From Vermamoeba vermiformis (lineage: Eukaryota > Tubulinea > Echinamoebida), in NCBI GenBank assembly GCA_045837725.1, contig JBEWZL010000013.1, forward strand, positions 372,001 to 436,000: DNA of 64,000 nucleotides, read 5' to 3'. A program made the position numbers and the translations under genes. Shown here piece by piece: positions 35,335 to 47,100 of the stretch (positions within the stretch are counted from its first letter, which is position 1; every line of letters starts with the position of its first letter). Under the pieces are notes generated by a model. It saw only the letters and a program-made list of their open reading frames with translations, was not told where the DNA came from and ran no database searches.

Positions 35335-36415
35335 TTAAATGAACGTATCAATGCCGATAATAGGCTTGGTGTCCTTAAGATACTTGAGCATATCGTGGGG
35401 CAATCGGAACAGGCCATCCCGCGTTACAAGTCGATGAATTGGCATGATTTCAAAGGTCGCTGGCTGCATTACTCCGTCTTTAACTTCAACAGTACTATAG
35501 TAGATAAATATAATATGAGTATTGGGAGTATAATAAAGGGGTCAAAGCTAGATCTAAATGTCGTACCCTAATATATCATCGGTAGCAGGTCTATGCGCAG
35601 CTCTTGATCGTAAATCGGTTATTTGCATTAGGCCTAATATTAAGCAGTTAATAAACGAATAAAATTGATAAATTAAATGCATGGAGTAGTCGGTACAAAC
35701 CATGTTTAGTCGCCTTGGCTTGCTCTTTCAACGTGTCGCTCTCAGTATGATAAGTGACTAGCACGTGCGTCAAAAAGTTTCTAAACGATTGATTTTCAAT
35801 GAAATTGTCTGGCTCAACGAGAAAATTTTCGTTGCGATCTGTTGGTGGCGCGCTAAATTTAAATCATCAGGATGATTAAATATGGAATCAACGTACTGCT
35901 TGAGCCAACCAACGATTCTCGTGCCTAAATTGAAGTTTTTGAAGTCTGTGATCGGCACAGTTGACATTACGTATTCTGGCTTTGGCTGATTAGGTGGAAA
36001 GAAAGGAAAGTCTTTGGGGACCTTGTATAATCGAACACCATAGTCTTTTAATTCTTGAGCATTCCATGATTCGGTAATATCGTCTGAAGTTGTTGAATAC
36101 GTCACGGATTTGAAAATTTTTGTGAATGGATTTGGAGCTGAAACAGGAACTTTCTTAGTTGACACATTACAGTGCGTAATATTTCGTTGTTTTTTTGCTC
36201 CAAAAAGTGTCCTTGAAATGACCTGGTGCGAAGATTATCAGATAAATATTGTCAAAAATTCTAGCATATTTATAATTAGAATAATAGCCATTTATTTGTG
36301 TTTTAGAAATTCAATGGACTATTTATTAATTAATTCCTACCATTGCGCGTGAGGTATTAGTTTGGATCAAGCAGCGCGTGACATTGCGCAACTTCTTGGT
36401 CAATAGAGATGCCAT
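35335..36415 (-). CDS. Unrecognised protein with mitochondrial presequence-like start
   Basis: The C-terminal ~200 residues are secure: a core exon from ~36160 (KVPVSAPNPFTKIFKSVTYS, DYGVRLYKVPKDFPFFPPN, LGTRIVGWLKH, a 44-nt intron, then LVEPDNFIENQSFRNFLTHV), then short exons with MQITDLRSRAAHRPATDDIL and TVEVKDGVMQPATFEIMPIH ending IIGIDTFI. The probable first exon at 36415-36341 encodes MASLLTKKLRNVTRCLIQTN, a basic, acid-free helix that suits a mitochondrial presequence, but the join to the core exon is ambiguous in frame. I recognise no family. It could be a mitochondrial assembly or ribosomal accessory protein; this is a guess from the leader only. Confidence 0.62.
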
Positions 36416-36484
36416 ATCGTTGAAATAAATGCAATAATGTTCGAGTGGTAGCGTTTACAAAAATACAGCGAAACTTGTGGAGTT

Positions 36485-36733
36485 ATGAGAAAAGAAAAGA
36501 AATTTGTCTTGAGACAAATGGTGTCGCCTTCAGCTGGTCAAGAGTTTGTTCTGGACAAAGCACTTCATGCTTTTTGTGCCATAACTGGAGGGAGAAGGCC
36601 AATTGTTTGCGTTGGCCCTCGCGTTCTTATTGGCGAGTTCGCGGTACTTGAAAAAGATAATATCGCTTCGAATGTCAGACTGAACTCCACAAAGGAGAGA
36701 GTATCGGTAATCTTATTGCCGAACAATTATTAA
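36485..36733 (+). CDS. Possible small protein, unrecognised
   Basis: An 82-codon frame without introns (MRKEKKFVLRQM..., then an Ala/Gly/Val-rich centre such as HAFCAITGGRRPIVCVGPRV). Nothing recognised, no signal peptide. It ends 37 bp before CutC on the same strand, so it could be a CutC upstream frame or a genuine small gene. Confidence 0.35.
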   Translation: MRKEKKFVLRQMVSPSAGQEFVLDKALHAFCAITGGRRPIVCVGPRVLIGEFAVLEKDNIASNVRLNSTKERVSVILLPNNY

Positions 36734-36769
36734 TATTAAAGGAATATAGGACAGCGGTAATTAGCAAGA

Positions 36770-37675
36770 ATGAATAAGGAGAAAGGTATGTTTTTTACTT
36801 ATTTTAAAAATAATAGCTCGTGTAAATGGAAATTAATTTTGTTTATAATATTGATCAAATTATGTGCGGACTTACTAAACTAATTTTTGTTTTGGCAATG
36901 AATTTTAAACTATCTTTTTCAGATTCAGTCATAATTGAAGTTTGCGTGGATGATATTGACAAAGCGCTTAGTGCACAGAGTGAAGGAGCACATAGAATTG
37001 AATTATGTTCGAGATTAGACCTCGATGTGAGTATTGTGGTGCTGTGCGAGTTGATCAAGCTCAATTAATTCGCAATTATTCAATTAGGGACTAACACCGT
37101 CTTTGGAAAGCTTTAATAGAGCACTAAATGAATTACATATACCATTCCATGCCATGATAAGGCCGCGCGAAGGAGATTTTAAGCATAGTACGGAAGAAGT
37201 AGATTCAATGTTAGACCAGATTTGGCAGTTTAAACGGCTGCACCTTGAATGGCAAGCCACACATAATGGAAGTTCTTATGGAAATCTTCGAGGATTTGTA
37301 TTCGGTGTTTTAAATGAAGGAGAAGGGTTCACCATCAATGTGGATGCAACAAAACGACTTGTGGAGGCATCAAGACCTTATTCAGTAACTTTCCACCGCG
37401 CATTTGATTTATTAGAAGATAAATTAGAAGGATTGAAAGTATTGCAGTCGTTGGGAGTCGATCGCGTACTGACTTCTGGATGTCGAACAAATGCAATCGA
37501 CGGAAAAGAAGAGCTCAAGAAATTAGTGGAATTAAGTGCGAATATGGAACCTAAAGGTCCTATAATTATCGCTGGAGGAGGAGTTCGAGACCATAATGTA
37601 GTGGATCTAGTTAAAGTTTCTCGTGTTAGGGAGGTTCACGCCAGTGTCATGTTAAAGGCTGCCTTATCCCTTTAG
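36770..37675 (+). CDS. cutC: CutC-family copper homeostasis protein
   Basis: A TIM-barrel protein of the CutC family, implicated in copper handling though its reaction is unsettled. Exons 36770-36785, 36923-37026 and 37088-37675 give about 235 residues. Motifs are VIIEVCVDDIDKALSAQSEG, GAHRIELCSRLDLDGLTPS, HAMIRPREGDF, GFVFGVLNEGEG, VTFHRAFDL, GVDRVLTSGCRTNAIDG and IIAGGGVRDHNV, all typical of the family. The first exon is only 16 nt. The length equals bacterial and human CutC (~245), and the barrel is complete. There is no targeting signal, so it is probably cytosolic. Confidence 0.94.
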
Positions 37676-37878
37676 TCTGTAATTTATTGCCTTAAAGGGC
37701 TTTGTTTTTGATTTGTACAATAAAATTCTTTGCGAAAGCGTCGATCGTTTGTTGAACTTTTTATCAAGGTACGAGACCACTAAAGCACGGCGATTATATT
37801 ATTTGTAGTATATCACATTGTCATTATTGATCCCAGTGACTTTGAAATAACCAACAGGCTGATTAAATTTTATCGCAG

Positions 37879-40800
37879 ATGGAAGGACCACCACACGGCT
37901 TTATTGGAGGACCAGGTAAGTATCTAATTAATTTTAAAAAAATACTTGTAATGTTTTACGAACAAAAGACGATTTAAAATGCAATTAGATATTTTGCAAA
38001 TTATTTTTATTTTTACGACCGTGATCTGCTTTACCAATAGCTTCCAAATAACCTCGATATTATTTTAATTTATAAGCAAATATTTAAAATTATTTTTAAA
38101 AGGCGTTCCTCCTCCCGGTATGATGCCGCCAGGAATGATGGCTGTCCCTGGAATGGGCATGCCTCCTGGCATGATGGTTCCCCCAGGCATGCCTCACCCT
38201 GGCATGGGAATGCCACCGGGCATGGTACCTCCTCCGGGTATGATGGGCGCACCTCCTGGCATGTTTCCACCTGGTACGTATTGGTTCAAAGTTGACCAGT
38301 GACACGTGCAAATTAACCACTTTAGATTAAATACAAATCCATAGTTATGCAAATTAGTCAGTCCTAATTAGATTATATAGGCCGCGTAATACCATTAGGA
38401 ATGCCCGTAGGCATGCCACCAGTCAACGATAAACCACTGGATCCGAAAGATGATCCGATGAACTGGAAAGAGACTAAGACTGAAAACGGCGATGTTTATT
38501 ATTATAACACTGTAACTGAGGATGTCAGCTGGGAGAGGCCTGCTGGTTATATTCCTGTAAGTCCATTCAATAGCACGTGTCATCAGCGACCTCTTCTGAA
38601 CACTGTTGTTTTTGCCTAATTAGGAAGAGGATCGAATGAAGCCGCTGTCGACGGAACAAATCGGCGACACGGACTGGAACATTGTATTCACCGTGTCAGG
38701 CTCCACGTATTACTTCAATACTGTCACCGAGGAGGTGTCATGGGTACTGCCCGAGAGTCTCAATACGAAGAAAAAACTCGAAGGTAATTAGCGCACTAAC
38801 CACTATTATTAGAGTATATAGTATTAAAATGGAGTGTCAGAGGAAAAAAGCAAAAGTGAAAAGGATGAGCGAAGCAGATCTGAACAAAAAGAGGAAGAAG
38901 GCGATAGTGATGTTAAACAAGAGGGCGAGGGAGACGAAAATAAAGTTGATAAAATGGACGAATCAGCGCAAGAAAGCGAAGAAAATTCGTCGTCGAAGAA
39001 ACGAAAGGCAGAAGAATTAGACAACGCGGAAGAAAAAGCACCGAAAAAACAAAAAATCGAAGAGAAACCCGCTGAAAAGTACGATACAGATCTACTTCCA
39101 AATAAGGCAATGATATTAATATCATTATTATTAGGGAAGGAGATAAAGACGAGTTTGCACATTTGACGCAAGAAGAACGCGTCAAAGTGTTCAAAGAAAT
39201 GTTGAAAGAAAAAAATCTTCCGCGACTAGCCACGTGGCAAAAAACAATGTCATTATTAATATTCGACCCGAGATTTAAAGGTACCAATCATTTATTACTA
39301 ATATTTACACGCAAAATTATCACGAGCGACCTACCAACTTTTACACGATTTTTACGGGTCACTAATTCTTTGCAACTAATTTTAGCAATTGCATTGCCTG
39401 GTGACCGTCAATCAGTATTTGAAAGTTGGGTTCGTAATAGAGCTGTTGAAGAAAAGAAAGAGCGGCAAGAGGCTGTAAAGGTAGGTTCGACACGATGTTA
39501 ACATTTTTTATGTTTCACGGATGCACTATCGAGTTGTTGGCTGTCATAATTATGAATTGACAGACAAGTTACTGATTTTGCTATATTCAATCATATTAAC
39601 TATATAACTCTCTTTAACACGTGGCGAAATTAAAAAACAAAAAATTTATGTACTTCGCCATGAAATGAAGAGATATATATTCTATTCACTATGATAGTAT
39701 AATAATAATATATACGCATGCCTAATAAGTGATTTTTAAGGCGGCCAAAGAACAGTTCCAACAGCTGATCGATTCAGTTTATGACAAGTTAAATTACGCC
39801 GTGACATTTGAGACGTTGATTGATATTGTCGGAGATGATCCGAGATACAAAAACATCGTTGAAGTCGATCCTAAAGAGGGCATTACATTGTTAGAGAGGA
39901 ATCTTGAGCCGTTGAAAGCTGCTCACAAACGAAGTACGCGTCACCTCCGTAGTATTACTTTTATATTAACGATTACTATTTTATATTAAATAGAGGTCCG
40001 ACAGTGCGAAGATGATTTTAAAGAGTTGTTAAAAGAAATGGAAGATTTGCATTCGAAGAGCTCGTGGACTGACGTACGAAATTTCATACGTTTTTTAATT
40101 TCTAACGTCAATAATAATAATTTATTGTTATTTTAGACGAGCAAAGAGCTCGAAGAATGGAAAGACAGTCGATGGCACGGAGATATTTTGAGTGACAAGG
40201 ACCGTGAAAGAGTGTTCCGCGACTACTGCAAAGAATTGGCCAAACACGAAGAAGAGAAACGAAAAAAGAAAGAAAGGTACTTCCTATATAATAATAGTTA
40301 TTATGGCCTTAAGTATCAATTACATTCGGTACTGGAGTATTGAAAAGTATGGCACTAACAATGGTCAATATTACAGAGAAGAAGCGAGTAAAAGAGAGCG
40401 GGAAAAAGCCGTGCAACGAATGCGCGAGCAAAATGAACGAAAAGTTGGTCGTGACCGTGAAAAATTTGTCAAAGAAGAAGAGATCATGCACTTTAAGGCT
40501 CTATTATCAGAGAAAGTTCAATACGGATCAAGTGTACGTACCTCGATTTATCATCACCCCGACACTCTTGCCATATATGGCAACCATTTATTGATATATT
40601 TCCTTTTTTAGACGCGGTGGAGTGATGTGAAGCGAGAGCTGTACAAAGACAAGCGCTACGACACGAAGATTTTGCGCAGCGAAGACAAAGAACGATTATT
40701 CAACGATCATTTGCGCAGCTTAGACGACGTAAGTAGTCTACTTTCTATATATATGTCAACTATTATTCTTTGGATCTGGCCACGGGTCTTGGGTTGGATG

Positions 40801-42827
40801 TGACCTCGTCTTTTTGAGGCACCTCATTTAGCCTTGCGATCTTTAGTATCGTTTTTATAAGCATAAGGTACCATGTTGATGCGGCTTATTTGAATTGATA
40901 ATTACGAAGCAAGCTAAGAGAATTAATGAGAAATTGTGAAGAATTAATATCGCTACTGAATGCTCGCTCGCTTTAATAAGGACACTGTGTGGTTCTGTTT
41001 GTTAAATTGTAACGGATTTGTGCTTGAGGACCTGATTGACTTTTGAACCGGATCTGGCATTGGAGAGCTGACACAAACAACAAGCTTCCATAGCTCAGTT
41101 GGTTCAGAGCATTCGGCCGTTAACCGAGAGGTCCTTGGTTCAATTCCAAGTGGAAGCGACCTTCTTTTTTGCTTCTTACTGCCGGCCTGGCCGATGCTTT
41201 TTTATGCACAACAAAGCTTTCGTGTGAAAATATCAAGAATTCTTGGTGCCCACTTGGATCTAATTTCACACGAAAAGATATTTTTGTCCTACATCGCAGG
41301 TAGCTTTAACGCACTAGCGACACAAAAGCGATGCTGTACAAGTTTAGTCGTGAACAAAGGATGAGATTTGAGTTCGCAGTTTGACTTTTTGACGACTTGG
41401 TTCAGTGGGCTCGGTCAGCACTCAACAAGGGCCGTTTAGCTCAGTTGGTTAGAGCACTGGTCTAATAAGCCGGGGGTCCCAGGTTCAATCCCTGGAATGG
41501 CCATTCTTTTTTGTCCTTTCCTCATTCTCCTCTTTTTCCTTGGTCCACGGAAAGAGATCTCCCTCGAAGTGTTTTCTGCGTTTTTTTTTTCCGTCTGTCT
41601 TTTTTGAGTCGTGTGCAATGAGTCCGTGTCTGAGGTATGTGTTTGTCTTTTTAACGACCTCGTACGACTCGCGCCTTAACCTTTGAACAACGGCGCCATA
41701 GCTTAGTGGTAGAGCCTCGGTCTCATGAGTCGATTGTCCAAGTTCGATTCTTGGTGGCGCCTATTCTTAGTTTTTTTTGGCTTGCCTGGGATCACGTTAA
41801 GTAGTCCAGCAAGTAGTGACCCGAACACGACGTTGCAAGGCGTCTCGGGCACGACCACACTAACAAGAATGCACCGCTTCCCGTCCGATCAGCGAAGTTA
41901 AGCTTGTTCAGGCCTTCTTAGTACTGGGGTAGGAGACTACCTGGGAATCGGAGGTGTTGTGCTCTTATCTTTTTTTTGCTTTTGTTACCAGCCATAACCG
42001 CTCGGTGCTTATAATACCTTTTTCTTCTGACGAGGATCCGTTCAAATTGTGTACTTTTTTCAATCGTCCGAAGTGGGAATGGTTCGAAAGAGTCGATTTC
42101 ACGGTCGAAGATGCCCTTGTAGCTCAGCTGGTTAGAGCATTGTGCTTATAACGCAAGGGTCGCTGGTTCGTGCAATCATCGTACTTGAGCTAGTTTTTTC
42201 ACAATTTCTAATTGCATTAACTAACCTTTCTTATTAATTCTAGAATAAAGAACGCGAGTTCATCAAGTTACTCGAGTCAACGCCGAAAATTGAAGCCACG
42301 ACTGATTGGGACACTGCGCGTGAAGTGCTCAAGTCAGATCCAAGGCACGTGTCACACTCAAAAAAAAGATATTTTGTTTGCCTTACTAATACGGTTATAT
42401 TCAATAGGTTCTTAGCATTTGAAAAAGATCGACATCGCGAGGCCGTATTTGATCGTTATATTCGTCAGTTAAAGGTGAAATTTTTGACACAAAGGAAGTT
42501 TCCTCGAGAGTACGGAAATTAACTTTATACTTTGTATTTAGGCCTCGTTAGAACGATCATTTGAAAAAATGTTGAAAGAATTAGAAGATAACCAATTGAA
42601 ACTTGAAGGCGATGAAGGTGAAGAACAGCTAGCAAGATCCACGATGGATTTTATACGGGTAAAATTTCAGTTATAAGATCGGTAAATTGCAACACTGGTA
42701 TATTAATGTATTGTTATTATAGAGAGATAAGCGGTGGAAGAATATGGATTGTTTGTGGGAGAAACGAGAAAAAATATTGAGGGATTTTGTTAGGGATCTC
42801 GTCAAAGCTAAGAAAGAATCAAAATAA
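37879..42827 (+). CDS. PRPF40: U1 snRNP-associated WW/FF protein PRPF40
   Basis: PRPF40/Prp40 bridges the U1 snRNP to the branch-point proteins in early spliceosomes. Sixteen exons (37879-37915, 38103-38273, 38381-38556, 38624-38783, 38835-39078, 39135-39280, 39386-39480, 39741-39933, 39994-40073, 40137-40277, 40377-40533, 40612-40728, 42244-42343, 42408-42474, 42542-42658, 42723-42827) give 701 residues. After a Pro/Gly/Met-rich leader come two WW domains (NWKETKTENGDVYYYNTVTE, ~107-140; DWNIVFTVSGSTYYFNTVTE, ~152-182), an acidic/basic linker with KKRKAEE, and about five FF domains (from ~270: LPRLATW, YKNIVE, WTDTSKELEEW, ERFLAFEK and similar). Intron 13 is GC-AG. Intron 12 (40729-42243) is 1.5 kb against ~50-150 nt elsewhere, because it carries Pol III genes. 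Confidence 0.92.
41084..41158 (+). tRNA. tRNA-Asn(GTT)
   Basis: 75 nt, with acceptor GCTTCCA pairing TGGAAGC, a D arm GCTCAGTTGGTTCAGAGC, anticodon GTT at 41119-41121 in a 7-nt loop, and T loop GGTTCAATTCC. A CTTCTTTTTT run follows as Pol III terminator. It lies within the twelfth intron of PRPF40, same strand. Confidence 0.95.
41218..41275. other. Nested inverted repeats between tRNA genes
   Basis: A perfect 12-bp inverted repeat (TTTCGTGTGAAA at 41218-41229, TTTCACACGAAA at 41264-41275) encloses a second perfect palindrome, CAAGAATTCTTG (41234-41245). It lies 60 bp past tRNA-Asn. It could be a short structured RNA, a decayed element or a binding site; I cannot assign it. Confidence 0.5.
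41430..41503 (+). tRNA. tRNA-Ile(AAT)
   Basis: 74 nt. Acceptor GGCCGTT/AATGGCC with discriminator A. Anticodon loop CTAATAA gives AAT at 41464-41466, decoding Ile. T loop GGTTCAATCCC is standard. The T-run TTCTTTTTTG follows. Same strand as PRPF40. Confidence 0.95.
41692..41762 (+). tRNA. tRNA-Met(CAT), elongator type
   Basis: 71 nt. Acceptor GGCGCCA pairs TGGCGCC. Anticodon loop CTCATGA gives CAT. G1-C72 rather than A1-T72 argues for the elongator form. T arm GTTCGATTC is normal. A T-run (TTTTTTTT near 41770-41777) follows. Confidence 0.9.
41848..41965 (+). rRNA. 5S ribosomal RNA
   Basis: About 116-118 nt. The 5' GGCACGACCAC pairs with the 3' GTGTTGTGCT as helix I. The internal control region AGCGAAGTTAAGC and the loop E/IV region TACTGGGGTAGGAGACTACCTGGGAAT are typical of eukaryotic 5S. 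A long T-run (TTTTTTTT) follows as terminator. A single copy, nested in the PRPF40 intron. Confidence 0.95.
42113..42170 (+). pseudogene. Truncated tRNA-Ile(TAT) copy
   Basis: The first ~58 nt match the intact tRNA-Ile(TAT) at 44747-44820 and include anticodon loop CTTATAA, but homology ends after GGTTCG, so the 3' T arm, acceptor strand and discriminator are missing. The shared segment also includes about 48 bp of 5' flank. It probably cannot make a stable tRNA. Confidence 0.85.
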
Positions 42828-43280
42828 CAGAGGGATATTCGAGGTAAACGGAATATACTATACATATCCCGCTGTTCAGTAAAATTTTGGTTTTTTATGT
42901 GATTTGTTGCAATTTCATAGTCTTTTCAAGATCCGTTTCAGATGCGACAGTAAAGGCACCAAAAAAACTTTTCATGATTAAAATATCATACAAAACTCGT
43001 TATTTGTATCATATTTCCATCAAAGTACTGCCAGTGCAATGCTGTCAGCTCACAAAATCAAGCATTAGTTTGATGCGAGTTTTCCGCGTACTTTCAAATT
43101 TTTCTTGACAGCCATCAATGCTTCAAAGAACAAATTCAGCTTTTTAATACAACTCGCAGAAAACTACACAGGAATATAATCCGGAATATCTTTCGTTGCG
43201 GTTTTTGCGCCTTAGAAACTATAAAAAGCGATCAGATTCGGTTTCAAAACAATAACTCAGAACCACTTCAGAGCTCAACA
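42828..43280. promoter_or_regulatory. Upstream region and TATA box of Cys-rich gene
   Basis: A 453-bp gap after PRPF40. A TATAAAAA box at 43220-43227 lies 60 nt before the start of the secreted-protein gene, the clearest TATA box in the window. No other gene seen. Confidence 0.55.
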
Positions 43281-44010
43281 ATGAAAACCCTCGTCTTAGT
43301 ATCTTTACTATCTATCGTTGCTCTCGCATTAGGAGTATGCTCGCCAACTACTTGTGGTGGCACCGATCGCTGCTGCGAGGATGCAGTACTTGGATCCGTT
43401 TGCTACAATCCTCTTACTCATAGCTGCAGAGGCGTCAATCCTAAGAAATTATGCGGTATTAATGAGGACACATGCGGCACAGTCTGCTACAACCCTTCTT
43501 TTGCTAAGTGCATTAATGGTCAACTCTGCGGACAAAACTTGGAGCTCTGCGGATCTATTTGTTATGATCCTCTTCATTACCAGTAAGTATCATATGGTAT
43601 AATTGAACTCCGAAGCTGAAATTTAAATTCGTTGCAGATGCACCAACAATCAACTCGTTCCTCGTACCGTCGACATTACCTGCAATGGCGTTGGCTGCAC
43701 AAACGATACTCTCTGCTGCGACTCGTTGATTAACACCAGATGCTACAACCCACAACAAGGCACATGTTGCGCTGCGATCGGAAACACATCCTTCAAGTAA
43801 TTTCTGCCGAATTTCAAAGCACACTTTCAGCCTACTAACGAGATTCTCATCAATAGGACTGTCTGTGGTAAGACTCCCTCGGGTAAAAACCAGATCTGCT
43901 GCAGCACTTTCAATGCAGTCAATTGCTACGATCCGGATGTCCAGTACTGCTGCTCTGAGCGATTTGGCAAGCTTTGCAACCTCGGAGACTACGCTTGTTG
44001 CTATGCATAG
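43281..44010 (+). CDS. Secreted cysteine-rich protein
   Basis: Exons 43281-43582, 43638-43796 and 43857-44010 give 204 residues. A signal peptide (MKTLVLVSLLSIVALALG) is followed by about 34 Cys in repeats of the form CCxDxxxxxxCYNPxxxxC, seen as CYNPLTHSC, CYNPSFAKC, CYDPLHYQC, CYNPQQGTCC and CYDPDVQYCC. This repeated CCxxxx-CYNP unit suggests several small disulfide-knotted modules. I recall similar Cys-rich secreted proteins in amoeboid protists but cannot name the family. Mature protein ~186 residues, no membrane span. A strong TATA box upstream fits a regulated or highly expressed gene. Confidence 0.82.
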
Positions 44011-44134
44011 TCGGATTTAGCATTATATTTTCCTTTTGTTAATAAAGTAGTTAGTTTTAGACCTTTAAGAAAGAATTCGAATCTGATGCGCTGCTGGTCG
44101 GACGAGCGAAGCTAGAACAATAGCATTAGTTTAT

Positions 44135-47100
44135 TTACATCGATGTATTTAACCTTCTGAGCTCTGCAGCAGCTATCTGCATAATCTCGTTGAAGTCGTA
44201 TTCTTTGTATTTGTTCCAGTGCGGATCCATGCACCAGTCGACAGCAGGGAACTACCAAATAAGGAATTATTATACTTATTTAGTCATCATAATAGAAGTA
44301 GGTACTTACACAAGGACTAGCGATACCATGAAATATTCTGGCCACTTGTCTTCCGGATGTGATCGTGTCACCTCTGCGCTCCAAAAACACACGAATATCT
44401 GCTTGCAAGAATGTCCTATACAATAACAATATTCGATTAGTATCGTTGGTAGTACGAGGGAACTCTTAGAATGGTACGTACTTGTTTTTCGTCGCTCGAT
44501 CTACGTCCTCAGTCTTTGGAGGCAAAAGAGTGGTCTCGTCTTCGGTAACAAAGTATTCGTTGATTTTGGCGTGCAAAAACTCCTCTGTTAAAACAAACGT
44601 TAGCTTAGGTACGAATCTGCAGATCAGATGCGAATCCGGATCGACAAAAAAAACGCGAATCTGGGCAGTCGTAATTGTAAGAGGTATTATTAGATTAATG
44701 CTAGGCTGAGAGCAACCTTATATTGGTAAAAAAGAAAAAAAAAGAGTGCCCTAGGCTGGGCTCGAACCAGCGACCCTTGCGTTATAAGCACAATGCTCTA
44801 ACCAGCTGAGCTACAAGGGCATCTTCGACCGTGAAATCGACTCTTTCGAACCAATCCCACTTCGGACGAAATAGAATATAGGCTTACCTTGCTTTTCTGT
44901 TTGGGCACAGTGTTGCTTCATAATATTTGAAATTATGTCGATTTTGTGCAGTGTTGAGCTTTCGAGATCTTGCACCTTTGCATAAAGGCGGTTGATAAGC
45001 TTGTCCATCTCCTCGTCCTGATACAAGTGCAACATGCGCAGATAAAATGCCTTGTCTTTCACTTGGTACTTAATCTCTCCTTTTTCCTGAAGCTCATCTG
45101 GTCAGATACGAAAAGTTTTCAGATTTGCTTGTACTTGCCTCTAACTTGTCTAAAGAGCTTAAAATTTCGCTAATAGTAGTATTGTACTTTCGTGCAAGTT
45201 GGTTCAGTGAGAATTCAATTTGACCATTGCCCCTAAGATTTTTTGTTAGATGCCATCCGTTGTTCAGGTTAGCTTACTTTTTGCCGTAGTGGAGAATGGA
45301 TGCAATGAGTTTGTTTCGGACACGAAGGACTTCAGGAGTAATGTTGTAAAAGGTCAACTGGCACGTGCCAAACATTTCTGAATGGAATTAGAACGTCAAG
45401 CACTTAAGGAGTGACTTACGAGGCAGAATTTGCACGACTCCTTCAATTTCTAACCAAGTGAAGAAGGTGCTAATAACAGCTCGCTTCAGATCCAGCTTCT
45501 GTTCCAGAGGTTCGATTGGCAAGCACACGAAGTTGCCTGGGACTTGCGCGGGCCTATAAAGGTTGTCATGAGCAAGGACATAATATTTAAATGCTAGTAC
45601 TTACACAGGGTCTCGTTCCTCATCGAATCTAAATCGCTTTGAGTTGGCGGGATCCGCAGATTCAGGTTCATCTTCAAGGGTTTCTTTGGCACTGCCGAGA
45701 AGACTTTGCACGAACTTCTTGATGATTAATCGGTCCGTGCTGTCAGTATGTGCTAAAGATCGCATCGTGATGTAATCGTTCATGTTCAAGAACAAGTGAC
45801 AGTGGGCAGGTTGACCGTCTCGGCCAGCTCTTCCGACTTCCTAATTAGGTAATCAAAGTTAATATGATGTTAATAGAGGGCAGGGTGTGCATACTTGTAT
45901 GTAGTTTTCAGGACTCTTAGGCAAACTAAAGTGAATAACACCGCGCACATCGGGCTTGTCGAGACCCATGCCAAAAGCAACAGTCGCTACAATAATCCTC
46001 ACTTTGTTCTTCGTGAATTGATCTTGAACGCGCTTGCGGTCCTTGGGAGGTTTGCCTGCGTGATAGCTGACAGCGTCGAATCCTTTCATTTGCAAGTACC
46101 CAGCCAACTCGTCAGTCTCACGTTGTAACATGCAGTAGATGATAATCGAGTTGAAGTCTGAGAATGGCTTTGCGTGTAAAAGCTTGACCAATTCGAGGTG
46201 TCTGTCTTCTGCCAGTGACGCGTTCAAGTGCAAATTAGGTCTGATGACTGAGCATCGAACAACGCCGTCGGATGGAATGTTGAGCGATTGGCAAATTGAA
46301 ATTTCAGTTCGCTTGGTAGCTGTAGCAGTCATAGCCAAGATGGTTTTGATTCCAAGTTTGGTTTGAAGCACGTGTTGTAAGCGAAGGTACGAAGGACGGA
46401 AGTTATGTGACCATTCAGACACGCAGTGAGCTTCGTCAATGCAAGCAAAACCAAACGGAATCTTCAACGAGCGCAACAAGTTGACAAATTTGTCACTGCA
46501 CAACTTCTCTGGTGACACGAACAACACTCGCAGCTTGTTTTTCTTGAGGTCATCGACCGTTTGACGGAACTCCGTAGTCTAGTTATTCTAATTAATACTC
46601 AAGGCTTCTTAAATATTCTGAAGACTTACCGATTGTTGGGAGTTGATACAGCCGCCAGGCAAGCACTCAGGCAAGTTCTTCAATTGATCGATCATCAAGG
46701 CCAACAGCGGCGAAATGACAATTGTCAATCGGTCCAAGAGCAAAGCTGGTAATTGGTAGCACAGTGATTTGCCAGAGCCCGTCGGGATAACCACGAGCGT
46801 GTTCTTGCCTTGCAGTACTCGACGAATAGTATCTTCTTGGCCCTCTCTGAACTCCTCGTGTCCAAATTTAGACTTAAGCGTCGCGCGCAAATGTTCACTG
46901 CTCGTGTCAACTTGGTTATTGTTGTTATCGCCAAATATCTCGTTTGGATCAAGCCCTTCGAGCTCTGATTTGGCAACCGAGTCAATAAACATATCCATGG
47001 TGTTCGAGGTGGACGACAAATCTTCTAACTGGAACAAAGCGGCTTCATCAGCATCGTCTTTGGCGTTGCCGTAAGTGCCTTGATGCAGGACTTTCATTGG

